Shown piece by piece: positions 18,366 to 26,926 of a stretch of 64,000 nucleotides of DNA. This DNA comes from Bacteroidales bacterium. GTDB lineage: Bacteria; Bacteroidota; Bacteroidia; Bacteroidales; Muribaculaceae. The DNA lies in the NCBI GenBank assembly GCA_003150235.1, contig QAMW01000033.1:62001-126000 (forward strand), read 5' to 3'. The notes under the pieces were generated by a model. That model was not told where the DNA came from. It saw nothing but the letters and a program-made list of their open reading frames with translations, and searched no databases. Position numbers and translations under genes: made by a program. Every line of letters starts with the position of its first letter. Position 1 is the stretch's first letter.

Positions 18366-18722
18366 TCTGTAAACATCCAACCGCCGAGCGAAGCGAATTG
18401 TTCACTCTGCCGGGCGAAATAATCATATTGACATTTATAATAAGATGATTAAATAGTGTCATATATGTAAATTTACTATTATTTGTGTGTGCATCATCTA
18501 ACCTCTTAGGAAAGCAGCAATCGCAAAGTTAAGAAACTTTTTCGTAAAAACAGTAAAAAACACAAGATAATATGTTAAAAAATAAATCTATGGAAGATTT
18601 GCCTCTCATGAGGCACTGTCATAAACTCGGAATCAGGAATTGAAATCACGCAAATCATATGTGACCACATTACTCTAACGAGTTTAATTCTAAGTTGGAT
18701 TTTTAAGATTCACAGAATTTAT
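18366..18722. other. AT-rich intergenic DNA left of the invertible element
   Basis: No gene is seen. There is one small hairpin, TGCCTC-TCAT-GAGGCA (18600-18615), without a T run, and long A/T tracts around 18538-18590. It lies in the path of the leftward promoter of the invertible element and separates it from the 18292 gene. Confidence 0.5.
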
Positions 18723-18725
18723 CAA

Positions 18726-18928
18726 ATCTCTACATAAGAGATACTTAATCTTGTGCAAAAGTACGAAAAAAATCCGAACCATAGCGGAAAACAGCTTAAT
18801 AAAAGTGACAAAAGCGTCTTTTAAAGTAAGTATAAATGTGCCATTGCTTAGCAAAACGGTTTGGTAAGGCAAGTCAATACGCTGGACTATAGGGAGATAC
18901 AGATTTAACAAATCTCTTATGTAGAGAT
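18726..18928. repeat. Putative invertible element (17-bp inverted repeats, 169-bp interior)
   Basis: ATCTCTACATAAGAGAT (18726-18742) and its exact reverse complement ATCTCTTATGTAGAGAT (18912-18928) bound 169 bases. Each repeat is itself near-palindromic (CAAATCTCT-N5-AGAGAT on the plus strand in both), and only the 5-base centre (ACATA versus TATGT) is inverted. That is the layout of a site-specific recombination pair with symmetric arms and an asymmetric crossover. The interior holds one consensus promoter. By analogy to Bacteroides capsule promoters, inversion should switch the downstream polysaccharide operon on or off. Inversion itself is not shown by one sequence. Confidence 0.72.
18756..18763 (-). 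promoter_or_regulatory. Promoter -7 element inside the invertible element (OFF orientation)
   Basis: TACTTTTG followed by C on the minus strand matches TAnnTTTG; it is the only perfect match in the 169-base interior. Transcription would start near 18749 and run left, away from the capsule operon. If the element flips, the box would lie at 18891-18898 on the plus strand, facing the 19067 gene. The -33 region does not show a good TTG at 19-21 bases. Confidence 0.6.
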
Positions 18929-18996
18929 GCCTATTTAAACAGAGATCTTCCTAAACCTTTATGGTTGGTCTGAGCCATAACACCACATCTTGCAAA

Positions 18997-19030
18997 CCCC
19001 TGAATTCAAGGCATATCGACGAATCAGGGG
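18997..19030 (+). promoter_or_regulatory. Leader hairpin before the recombinase-NusG fusion gene
   Basis: CCCCTGA (18997-19003) with ATTC pairs with GAAT and CAGGGG ending at 19030, a stem of about 10 pairs with one bulge. It lies between the invertible element and the first gene, in the transcribed leader. No T run follows, so it is not a plain terminator. A pause or loading site for the antiterminator is an inference. Confidence 0.45.
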
Positions 19031-19066
19031 GTCGGTAAGAGCACTCCTGACTTTCCATAAAGTTAA

Positions 19067-20518
19067 ATGTCACAGAAATCATTGATGACTGAGACAGAGC
19101 GACATAGCACACACGACTTAATTGAGTTTTTCCAATCACGCGTTGACGGGATACACTCTTCGACACGGCAGTCTTATCATAAAGCACTCGCTACGTTCGA
19201 GACATTTCTGACAAATCGCAGCGTCGACCCTGCACACATCTCCGACAACTTACTTGATGATTGGCTTGTCGACATGTGTCTTCGTGGCATGACTTTCAAG
19301 ACGGCATCACATTATTTCGACATAGTGGCGAGCATGTATAACGCAGCCGCAAATGAAGGGCTATTTGCCGACAGCAGTCTCTTTAAACATCTGAAAGAGA
19401 AACTTAAATCATTGCCGCCGACATCATGGGCAGTAGCTGTAACCGATGCCGAATTCAAGCGCATGGAAAATGTCACCCGCACAGCCCCTTATCAGAACGG
19501 CGACACGGCAACCGCCACCGACATGCTCCTCTTTTCTCTGCTTAACGGCGCCATGAACATCTATGCCGTGGCTCGGCTCCGCTGCGATGCCGCGCCGAAA
19601 TACAATGCCGAATCCACCGACATAATCCGGCGGAATATCGCGATAAAGCGCCGATATGTGTTCAATCTCCATCAGTCTATGCAGACTCCGCGCCAGCTCG
19701 ACCGCAACGTCAACGAGCAGATGCTCTCCCTGCTGCACCTCCGCAATCTCCCCATATTCGGCACAATCAACGACACAATCGAAACATACTGGGCATACGC
19801 CGCGCTTAGCTGCGGATATACAGGAGGCGACATCACAGCCGCGCTCGGCCACGCACCCAAAGGCATCCCGGTACTGTCACTCTGCCGAAAAACCGACTTG
19901 ACACAGCAAAGCCGCGATGACATCAGGGAAGCCGTGTCACGCCTCTTTGTCGCCAACCCTATGCGATGGTATGCCATGCGACTGCGCCCCGCCGTGAAAT
20001 TTGACGACCTCCACGCCCGGTTTCAATATCTCAAAGATGAGCTGCAGCAACCCGAGATGTTCTACCCCTGCGACGAAATAGTGCGCCGCACCGGCAAAAA
20101 AATCATCGCCGAGCGTCGCCCCGTCATCGCCGACGTGGTATTCTTTCACTGTCGCGTAACCGACATATTCCCGATGTTCTGCAAAATCGGCGACCTCGCA
20201 TGGTGTTACACCACAGGAGCGACAACCGGCACGGCATACGCATCAATTCCGGAAAATGATTTCCGCAACTTCCAGCTCGCAATCGGGCAGTTCACGCCCC
20301 AATTTGAGGTGGCACCCATCGGAGGTTTCACCCCCAAAGAAGGCGACCGCATAGTAGTGGTCGGCGGCATGATTCCCGGACAGACAGGCGACATCGCAAA
20401 AATAGAGTCCGACCACTCCGAAAACATCATCTACCGCATAAAATTCGGTACACAAAACGGCTTCAAATGGGACTTCGGCGTAGATGCCCGGATTACCCGC
20501 GCCGGAACCACATCATAA
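19067..20518 (+). CDS. Fusion of degenerate tyrosine-recombinase domains to a NusG/UpxY-like antiterminator
   Basis: 483 residues. Residues about 17-115 look like the SAM-like core-binding domain of tyrosine recombinases (TRQSYHKALATFETFL, GMTFKTASHYFDIVASMYN). Residues about 150-290 resemble the catalytic domain but the active site is gone: the first Arg is N164 in NGAMNIYAVARLR, no HxxR is found (DTIE at 236-239), LGH is kept at 260-262, and the Tyr position is S271. From W301 (WYAMRLRP) the protein matches a NusG N-terminal domain, ending in a KOW-like segment KEGDRIVVVGGMIPGQTGDI (424-443). By position, as first gene of a polysaccharide operon behind an invertible promoter, it corresponds to UpxY of Bacteroides, which prevents premature termination of its own capsule operon. 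The recombinase-like part may bind the nearby inverted repeats; this is inference. Composition is GC-rich, unlike the AT-rich glycan genes downstream. Confidence 0.7.
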   Translation: MSQKSLMTETERHSTHDLIEFFQSRVDGIHSSTRQSYHKALATFETFLTNRSVDPAHISDNLLDDWLVDMCLRGMTFKTASHYFDIVASMYNAAANEGLFADSSLFKHLKEKLKSLPPTSWAVAVTDAEFKRMENVTRTAPYQNGDTATATDMLLFSLLNGAMNIYAVARLRCDAAPKYNAESTDIIRRNIAIKRRYVFNLHQSMQTPRQLDRNVNEQMLSLLHLRNLPIFGTINDTIETYWAYAALSCGYTGGDITAALGHAPKGIPVLSLCRKTDLTQQSRDDIREAVSRLFVANPMRWYAMRLRPAVKFDDLHARFQYLKDELQQPEMFYPCDEIVRRTGKKIIAERRPVIADVVFFHCRVTDIFPMFCKIGDLAWCYTTGATTGTAYASIPENDFRNFQLAIGQFTPQFEVAPIGGFTPKEGDRIVVVGGMIPGQTGDIAKIESDHSENIIYRIKFGTQNGFKWDFGVDARITRAGTTS

Positions 20519-20522
20519 TCAC

Positions 20523-21317
20523 ATGACCTGTCAACTCCCTGACATCTCGCAGGTTGACTTCACCTGCGCCGCCGATATCGAAGGCAGCGCATCGCTGATA
20601 TTCACCCTCGCCAACCGTCTGCAGATATTTCTCCCTGCCGCCTCACTCGCAAGAGAGAAAGCAGAGCTGCGCCGACAGGCAAAAACATGGGTCAACAACG
20701 TCGAGCGTCACCTCGGCTCGCTCACCATGGGCGACTCACTCACAGCACTAGACTATTACGACCTCATCCACCGCATAGCATTCAATGCACCCGCCGACAG
20801 CGGTTACCTCAACCGCCACAAGCTCAATGCATTTGATTCATATATGCGCGGCGACACGACCGTAAACGCCTACACGCTGCAACACACCATCGCGCAAGAG
20901 ATACGCCGTCGCAACCGCGCCTTCTTCGGGCGACCGCTCCGGTGGGAAAGCGTCTGCCTCGACCGCTGGCATAAGCAGTTCCGCGACGGCAGCAGCATAA
21001 CCCCGCTCGGCGACTACGACACCCTCCAGCGCGTCACCCTGCTCTTATCCGCCGACCTTTGGGCATTCGAAACACGTAACGAGGCAGCTTACAAACGCCG
21101 TCTCTTCGACTCCCACGCCCGCTACCTCGACCACACCAACACGATGGACACCCCCACCCTCTCCGCCCTCAACCGCTTCCTCTCCGCCGGTGCCCCCTAC
21201 CTCACCTCTTCCGACTTCCTCACCCGCGAAGCCACCATCGCCCGCTCCCTCCTCTCCCACCCCGACCTCAACCCCTACACCCGCACCGCCCTCACCATCG
21301 CTAATATATCTTCTTGA
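20523..21317 (+). CDS. Helical regulator, possible UpxZ-like antiterminator inhibitor
   Basis: 264 residues from ATG 20523, 4 bases after the fusion gene stop; the longer frame overlaps the upstream gene. It is all-helical with no signal. The C-terminal third (TLQRVTLLLSADLWAFETRN to ARSLLSHPDLNPYTRTALTI) has the spacing of UpxZ proteins, which follow UpxY in Bacteroides capsule loci and inhibit UpxY proteins of other loci. The match is by position and loose pattern only. The N-terminal 160 residues are not explained. Codons are almost uniformly C- or G-ending near the 3' end (about 21120-21300), and the composition drops sharply to AT-rich 4 bases later where the flippase begins. Confidence 0.45.
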   Translation: MTCQLPDISQVDFTCAADIEGSASLIFTLANRLQIFLPAASLAREKAELRRQAKTWVNNVERHLGSLTMGDSLTALDYYDLIHRIAFNAPADSGYLNRHKLNAFDSYMRGDTTVNAYTLQHTIAQEIRRRNRAFFGRPLRWESVCLDRWHKQFRDGSSITPLGDYDTLQRVTLLLSADLWAFETRNEAAYKRRLFDSHARYLDHTNTMDTPTLSALNRFLSAGAPYLTSSDFLTREATIARSLLSHPDLNPYTRTALTIANISS

Positions 21318-21320
21318 TTC

Positions 21321-22853
21321 ATGACTGACACCACCTCTGCCAACAAACGAATAGCCAAAAACACTTTATTTTTGTATATCCGTATGCTGATTATTATGTC
21401 AGTGACGCTATACACTTCAAGAGTTATATTAGAAATATTAGGCATTACTGATTATGGAATTTATCAGGTTGTTGGTGGTATTGTTGGTTTCCTCGCATTT
21501 CTGAATGTGGCTCTTAGCACGGGAACATCACGATTTATAACATTTGACCTCGGTCGAAATAATGAAGATACTCTTTCAAAAACTTTTATCACATCGGTAA
21601 ATGTACACATCCTCTTAGCTTTAGTAATCGCGGTATTAGGGGAACTCATAGGTCTCTGGCTTATTCACAATAAGCTCAAGATTCCTCCCGCATTGATACA
21701 CAGTGCTATCATTGCCTTCCATTGGTCAATCATGACTGTCGTATTTTCCGTAATAACCGTCCCTTATAATGCAGATATCATTTCTCACGAAAGAATGAAT
21801 ATTTTTGCATATATCGGAATTGCAGAAGCATTTACCAAACTCGGAATAGTTTATTTGCTAAAATTCAGTGAGTCATCACGACTTGAGCTCTATGCCTTTC
21901 TACTTTTTTGTATACAATTCCTTCTATTCTTGTGGTATTTGATTTATTGCACTAAGAATTTCAAAGAATGCAGCTATCGTTTTTATATTGACTGGAAGAA
22001 ATTTAAAGAAATCGCCTCTTTCTCCGGATGGAGCTTGTTCAGTTCTTCCGGTATAGCACTTAATAATCAAGGAATACTTATACTTTTAAATATTTTCTTT
22101 TCGCCTGCTGTAGTTACCGCAAGGACTATTTCACTACAAGTAAACAATGCGGTTAATCAGTTTGTGAATAATTTTAGAACAGCGGTTAATCCGCAAATCG
22201 TCAAACTATATGCGGCAGGTGAACAAGAAAAATCACGCCATCTCCTTTTAAATTCCACAAAATACTCTTATTATTTGATGTTGCTTCTTTGTCTTCCTTT
22301 AGGATTATTGGCAAAACCTATTCTCTCATTATGGCTAAAAGAAGTACCCGAATATACTGTTCCATTTTTACAGCTTGTCCTCATTCAAAGTTTGATACAA
22401 GTCTTTGATAATTCATTTTACACAGCTTTATATGCGAAAGGACAACTAAAACAAAATGCTTTACTATCACCTCTCTTTTTGTTTATTATGTTTCCTATTG
22501 TATTTATCCTGTTTAAACTTGGATTCTCCCCATTAGCTCTATCATGGGCAGCTGTGGTTACATTCGCAATAATTGCATTCATAGTGAAACCAATTTTAAT
22601 TATAAAATTAGTGAATTATACATGGAAAGACATCCGTTCAGTAATTCTCCCGTGTATTAAAGTCTCATTGTGCGCACTACCACTCCCTATTATATCAGTG
22701 TATAGTTTAAATGAAAGTTTTTGGGATTATATACTTATCGGAATAGTAAGTTTCATTTCTGTCTCTTTGTCAATCTATTTAATTGGAATAGATTCGGATA
22801 TCAGGAAAACAATAATCAAAACTATTAAAACACGAATCTTCAACCCACAATGA
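21321..22853 (+). CDS. Wzx-type polysaccharide flippase
   Basis: 510-residue membrane protein with about 12-14 hydrophobic helices, of the oligosaccharide flippase (MOP/MATE-like) superfamily. It starts SANKRIAKNTLFLYIRMLIIMSVTLYTSRVIL, with the early IYQVVGGIVGFLAFLNVAL segment typical of these proteins. It would move lipid-linked repeat units across the inner membrane for Wzy polymerisation. It overlaps the next gene by 4 bases (ATGA). AT-rich composition begins here. Confidence 0.9.
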   Translation: MTDTTSANKRIAKNTLFLYIRMLIIMSVTLYTSRVILEILGITDYGIYQVVGGIVGFLAFLNVALSTGTSRFITFDLGRNNEDTLSKTFITSVNVHILLALVIAVLGELIGLWLIHNKLKIPPALIHSAIIAFHWSIMTVVFSVITVPYNADIISHERMNIFAYIGIAEAFTKLGIVYLLKFSESSRLELYAFLLFCIQFLLFLWYLIYCTKNFKECSYRFYIDWKKFKEIASFSGWSLFSSSGIALNNQGILILLNIFFSPAVVTARTISLQVNNAVNQFVNNFRTAVNPQIVKLYAAGEQEKSRHLLLNSTKYSYYLMLLLCLPLGLLAKPILSLWLKEVPEYTVPFLQLVLIQSLIQVFDNSFYTALYAKGQLKQNALLSPLFLFIMFPIVFILFKLGFSPLALSWAAVVTFAIIAFIVKPILIIKLVNYTWKDIRSVILPCIKVSLCALPLPIISVYSLNESFWDYILIGIVSFISVSLSIYLIGIDSDIRKTIIKTIKTRIFNPQ

Positions 22854-23974
22854 AAATATTATTTATTGGTGGCACAGGTGTGTTAAGCACTGACATCGTA
22901 AAACTCGCCATTAAACAAAAACATGAGGTATTTTTACTCAATAGAGGCACCCATGTGGAAGATATCCCGGCTGAATCTCATCTGATTATTGGAAATATAC
23001 GTGATACAATATCATGTAAAAAAGAATTATCTAACTATAAATTTGATGTTGTTGCAGATTTCTTATCTTATACGCCTGAACAACTCAAATCTACCATTGA
23101 TATTATTCAAGATATTTGTACGCAGTACATTTTCGTATCATCGGCTTGTTCATACCGTAGAGACAGTACAGATTTTCCAATAAAAGAAAATAGTGTTCAA
23201 CCAAACACGAATCTTCCTTATGGAATAAGTAAATATGAGTGCGAGAAACTCCTTAAATCTCTTAATTGGAAATTTAAATATACAATCGTACGTCCATACA
23301 TCACCTATGGAGATACACGAATACCATATGGCATCGCACCTGCCGCACGTTATCACGGTACAATAATTGCACGCATCCTCTCTGGAAAGCCGATGTTTTA
23401 TTGGAATGAAAATGGTCACATACCCGTTTGTAATCTTACTCATACCCGAGATTTCGCGGTCGCATTCTGTGGTTTATTTCTAAATCCGTTGGCATACGAC
23501 GAAGATTTCAATATCGTAGGCGATGAAACATATTCGTGGAAAACCATGGTTGAAACTCTTTATGAAGTATTAGAAATGCAAAACAAAAACATCATTAATA
23601 TTCCAGTTCAAGAAATTATTGATGTATTTACCACAGAAAGAGATTTTTTCAAAGGGGATCGAAATTTGGATGCAGTATTTGACAATACAAAAATTAAAAA
23701 TGCAGTTCCGGAATTTAAGACAACTATATCATTAAAAGAAGGAATACTGATGACCGTAAATCATTATAAAACTCACAATTATTTAAGTGGAATAGATTAT
23801 TGTTATGACGCATTGTGTGATAGGCTTCTGAATAAACATCAAAATGGAATTTATTTTAAAGATTACCTGCACAACGCATCGCTTATTCAAAAGATAAGAT
23901 ATTGTGTCCATCGGTATTTGAGCGACAAAGAAAAACGCCTCTTATCTAAAATCAAAAAAGCGATAACCAAATAA
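22850..23974 (+). CDS. NAD-dependent epimerase/dehydratase (SDR family)
   Basis: Extended short-chain dehydrogenase acting on a nucleotide sugar. The Rossmann motif GGTGVLS is at residues 7-13; the catalytic YxxxK is seen as YGISKYECEKLL (Y-G-I-S-K) with SSACSYRR before it. The 374 residues include an unusual C-terminal extension of about 70 residues (GIDYCYDALCDRLLNKHQN to KRLLSKIKKAITK) not normal for the fold. The sugar substrate cannot be assigned. Confidence 0.82.
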   Translation: MKILFIGGTGVLSTDIVKLAIKQKHEVFLLNRGTHVEDIPAESHLIIGNIRDTISCKKELSNYKFDVVADFLSYTPEQLKSTIDIIQDICTQYIFVSSACSYRRDSTDFPIKENSVQPNTNLPYGISKYECEKLLKSLNWKFKYTIVRPYITYGDTRIPYGIAPAARYHGTIIARILSGKPMFYWNENGHIPVCNLTHTRDFAVAFCGLFLNPLAYDEDFNIVGDETYSWKTMVETLYEVLEMQNKNIINIPVQEIIDVFTTERDFFKGDRNLDAVFDNTKIKNAVPEFKTTISLKEGILMTVNHYKTHNYLSGIDYCYDALCDRLLNKHQNGIYFKDYLHNASLIQKIRYCVHRYLSDKEKRLLSKIKKAITK

Positions 23975-23987
23975 CAAGCGAATTAAT

Positions 23988-25793
23988 ATGATTGATATTA
24001 AAAATAAAATTGACTGCTGTGGATGCAGGGCCTGTGTAGAAATCTGTCCTGTGGATTGCATATCATGGCACAATGACATTGAAGGATTCAAATATCCAAA
24101 GGTCGACATACAAAAATGCATTAACTGCAAATTGTGTGAAAAAGTATGCCCTCAATTACATCTTGATAAGAAAGAGGTAAACCGGGATTCACCCAAAGTA
24201 TTTGGCGGATATGTCAATGAAGATGCCGTGAGAATTGACAGTACGAGTGGAGGGATGTTCTCAGTACTGGCAGAACAAGTATTAAATCAAGGCGGATGGG
24301 TTGCCGGTGCTGTCTTTGATGATGAATTCAATCTGAGGTCTTTACTCACTAACGACATAAACGATTTATCTCGTATCAGAAGCTCAAAATATCTTCAAAA
24401 TGACCCTCATACACTTTATAAAGACATTGAGAAATTATTAAAAGACGGGAAAACAGTCTTGGCTTGTTCTACTCCGTGCCAGATAGCTGCGCTGCAAAAC
24501 TTTCTTAAACGACCTTATGATAATCTCTATACTATCGACTTCATCTGCAAAGGAGTTAGCTCGCCCAAATTTTTCCACGCATATCTTGACGCATTAGAGA
24601 AAAAATATAGGGCAAAAGCTGACAGCGTAAAATTTAAATACAAAGATGCACAGCACCCTTGGGGACATCTTGCGACAAAAATTACATTTAAAAATGGAGC
24701 GATATACCTTAAAGACAAGATTGATGACCCATATATGACTGCATTCCTTGACACTGGATTGGTTGTAAGACCTTCTTGTCTTGAATGTCCTTTTAAGGGA
24801 TTCCCACGATTTGCCGATATCTCATTAGGTGATTTATGGGGCATAAATCATATATTCCCCAATATCAAGGATACGGCAAAAGGCTATTCCTTGGTGATTT
24901 CTAATAATGAAAAAGGTGACAGGCTTTTGGATGCCACTAAAGCTAATACAACATTAAAAGAAATTGAATTAAGCAGTGCCACAAAAAATAACATTCACCT
25001 TATCCAACCATATGATCCAGCTTACGGAGCATCAGAGAGTATCAGAGAAGCATTTTTTTCCGAGTTGGACAAAATTGGTTTTAATGCTGTAGTAAAGAAA
25101 TATCTCAATTTTCCAAGACCGCCAAGGCTTTTTAGAGCGTGGCACAAGCTATATCCATTGGTTCGGCAACTTTCACTAAGGAGTCTTTGGCAAATGATAT
25201 ATTATAATACCAATGTGACTATTCATAAAAACAAGTCACATGCAAAACTTATCATTTTCCGAGGTACAGCTATTGACATAGATAAACGAGCTGTGATAGA
25301 ATTGAATGCGTCATTGATCCTTGGTCAACGGAGAATCCCCTCAACACGGTGCTGTACAAAACTGCAAATGGGACCTCTTACAAAATTTATTGTAAATGGA
25401 ACATTTAGTATAAATGAGAATGTGAATGTGTGGATTACCCAATCCGGTATTTTAGAATTAGATGGAGGTTTTGCTAATGAAAATGTGACAATAACATGCG
25501 CAAATCATATTAAAATAGGTAAAAATGCCCATATTGCCAGAGAGGCGGTAATTAGAGATTATGATGGACATTATATCGAAACCCCCGATTATCGGACATC
25601 AAAACCGGTAATTATCGGAGATAATGTATGGATTGGTTATAGAGCTATGATTCTTAAAGGAGTGACAATTGGCGACGGTGCTGTAATCGCAGCCAATTCC
25701 GTTGTGACAAAAGATGTTCCACCATTTTCAATCGTTGCCGGTAATCCCGCAAAAATAATCAGGAGTAATATAAAATGGAGAAGCGTACAATGA
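23988..25793 (+). CDS. Fe-S F420 dehydrogenase-beta-like protein fused to a left-handed beta-helix acyltransferase
   Basis: 601 residues with two normally separate functions. Residues 1-60 carry two 4Fe-4S motifs, C10-C13-C16-C20 and C44-C47-C50-C54. Residues about 70-370 match the coenzyme F420 hydrogenase/dehydrogenase beta-subunit family found in many polysaccharide loci (CSTPCQIAALQNFLKR, DFICKGVSSP, ISLGDLWGI). From about 400 to the end is a hexapeptide-repeat acyltransferase of the WbbJ/maltose acetyltransferase type (KIGKNAHIAREAVIRD, VIIGDNVWIGYRAMILKGV, VVTKDVPPFSIVAGNPAKII). The next gene is a pyruvyltransferase, the frequent neighbour of the Fe-S protein. The 3' end overlaps that gene as ATGA. 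Confidence 0.85.
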   Translation: MIDIKNKIDCCGCRACVEICPVDCISWHNDIEGFKYPKVDIQKCINCKLCEKVCPQLHLDKKEVNRDSPKVFGGYVNEDAVRIDSTSGGMFSVLAEQVLNQGGWVAGAVFDDEFNLRSLLTNDINDLSRIRSSKYLQNDPHTLYKDIEKLLKDGKTVLACSTPCQIAALQNFLKRPYDNLYTIDFICKGVSSPKFFHAYLDALEKKYRAKADSVKFKYKDAQHPWGHLATKITFKNGAIYLKDKIDDPYMTAFLDTGLVVRPSCLECPFKGFPRFADISLGDLWGINHIFPNIKDTAKGYSLVISNNEKGDRLLDATKANTTLKEIELSSATKNNIHLIQPYDPAYGASESIREAFFSELDKIGFNAVVKKYLNFPRPPRLFRAWHKLYPLVRQLSLRSLWQMIYYNTNVTIHKNKSHAKLIIFRGTAIDIDKRAVIELNASLILGQRRIPSTRCCTKLQMGPLTKFIVNGTFSINENVNVWITQSGILELDGGFANENVTITCANHIKIGKNAHIAREAVIRDYDGHYIETPDYRTSKPVIIGDNVWIGYRAMILKGVTIGDGAVIAANSVVTKDVPPFSIVAGNPAKIIRSNIKWRSVQ

Positions 25794-26926
25794 GTAACGA
25801 CAAGCCTAAGATAGGATTGATTACCTATCACGCAGCATATAATTTCGGGTCGGTTCTTCAAACATATGGCACGATAAAGACCATTAATGACCTTGGCTAT
25901 GATATAGAGACCATCGACTATCGCACCCCGAGTCAGACATTCTGGTATCAGACCGACTTTTCGCGAAAAAAGGGACTGCGGGGAATGATAGACAATTTTG
26001 GTTTCCAATTTATCAGGTCGAAACGAAGCGAGAGAGCGAAGAGATATGAAGATTTCATTGCTACATTTCTCCGACCAACCACCCGGCGCTACACACGGTA
26101 TGAACAGTTTAAGGATTCCACATTTGATTACGACATATTGATTTCAGGAAGCGACCAGGTATGGAATATTGGTTGCGGCGAATTTAAATATGAGCCGTCC
26201 GAAGCCATACTGCCCTATTTCCTGCAATTCGGTAATCCTCAAAAAAGAATTGCCTATGCATCAAGTTTCGGGGGACAGACTTTACGAAATATACGTAAAT
26301 ACAAAGACTTGTTAAGTCAATACGACTCACTTTCGACCCGAGAACCCATAATAAGGGAGTATATAGAAAGAGTCACCGGTCGCGATGTGGAGCTTGTATG
26401 TGACCCGACATGGCTCCTGAATAAAAATGAATGGCTTTCACTGCCCGGGATTTATCAACCTGCCGCGGGACAGAAATATATATTCGTTTATGCCCTGTAT
26501 TGGGATTTCAGGGCACTAAAGCGTTGGCTTCCTAAAATAAGCGCGCTCGCTGATCGTTACGGCATGGAAGTCTATTGTATGTCTCCGCTTAATTATCATC
26601 GAGATAAGAGAATCCACATGATTCAAGAGGCAGGACCGGTAGATTTCCTCTCCTATATGGCACACGCATCTCTGATAGTGACAAACACTTTTCATGGTAC
26701 AATATTTTCCATGAATTTTGAAGTCCCGTTCTATAGCTGTTGTGTACAACCCGGCTCACGCCAAGGACAGATGCTTGCAATGTGCGGACTCGAAGACAGG
26801 ATTATTAATAATCCGCAGGAATTATTGGAAGACAGTAAAATTGAATGTGATTTCACTGAATCAGCCATTACAATAAATAACCTTAGAAATAATTCTATAA
26901 AATATTTGAAAAATGCACTCAGATAA
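25790..26926 (+). CDS. Polysaccharide pyruvyl transferase family protein
   Basis: Adds a pyruvate ketal to a sugar of the repeat unit, or acts as a glycosyltransferase-like member of that family. Motifs are GLITYHAAYNFGSVLQTYGT at the N-terminus, SGSDQVWN, and LIVTNTFHGTIFSMNFEVPFY near the C-terminus. I place the start at ATG 25790, which overlaps the preceding stop as ATGA; a frame from 25775 adds 5 residues. There are 378 residues. It overlaps the next acyltransferase by 14 bases. Confidence 0.88.
   Translation: MSNDKPKIGLITYHAAYNFGSVLQTYGTIKTINDLGYDIETIDYRTPSQTFWYQTDFSRKKGLRGMIDNFGFQFIRSKRSERAKRYEDFIATFLRPTTRRYTRYEQFKDSTFDYDILISGSDQVWNIGCGEFKYEPSEAILPYFLQFGNPQKRIAYASSFGGQTLRNIRKYKDLLSQYDSLSTREPIIREYIERVTGRDVELVCDPTWLLNKNEWLSLPGIYQPAAGQKYIFVYALYWDFRALKRWLPKISALADRYGMEVYCMSPLNYHRDKRIHMIQEAGPVDFLSYMAHASLIVTNTFHGTIFSMNFEVPFYSCCVQPGSRQGQMLAMCGLEDRIINNPQELLEDSKIECDFTESAITINNLRNNSIKYLKNALR

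Noticed and set aside
18690..18911. 73-residue minus-strand frame inside the invertible element
   Set aside because: It spans one inverted repeat and the promoter, has no ribosome site or family look, and would be destroyed or re-paired by inversion.
19067..20518. The fusion protein as the invertase for the neighbouring element
   Set aside because: The nucleophilic Tyr and the catalytic Arg residues are absent; another enzyme in trans is needed.
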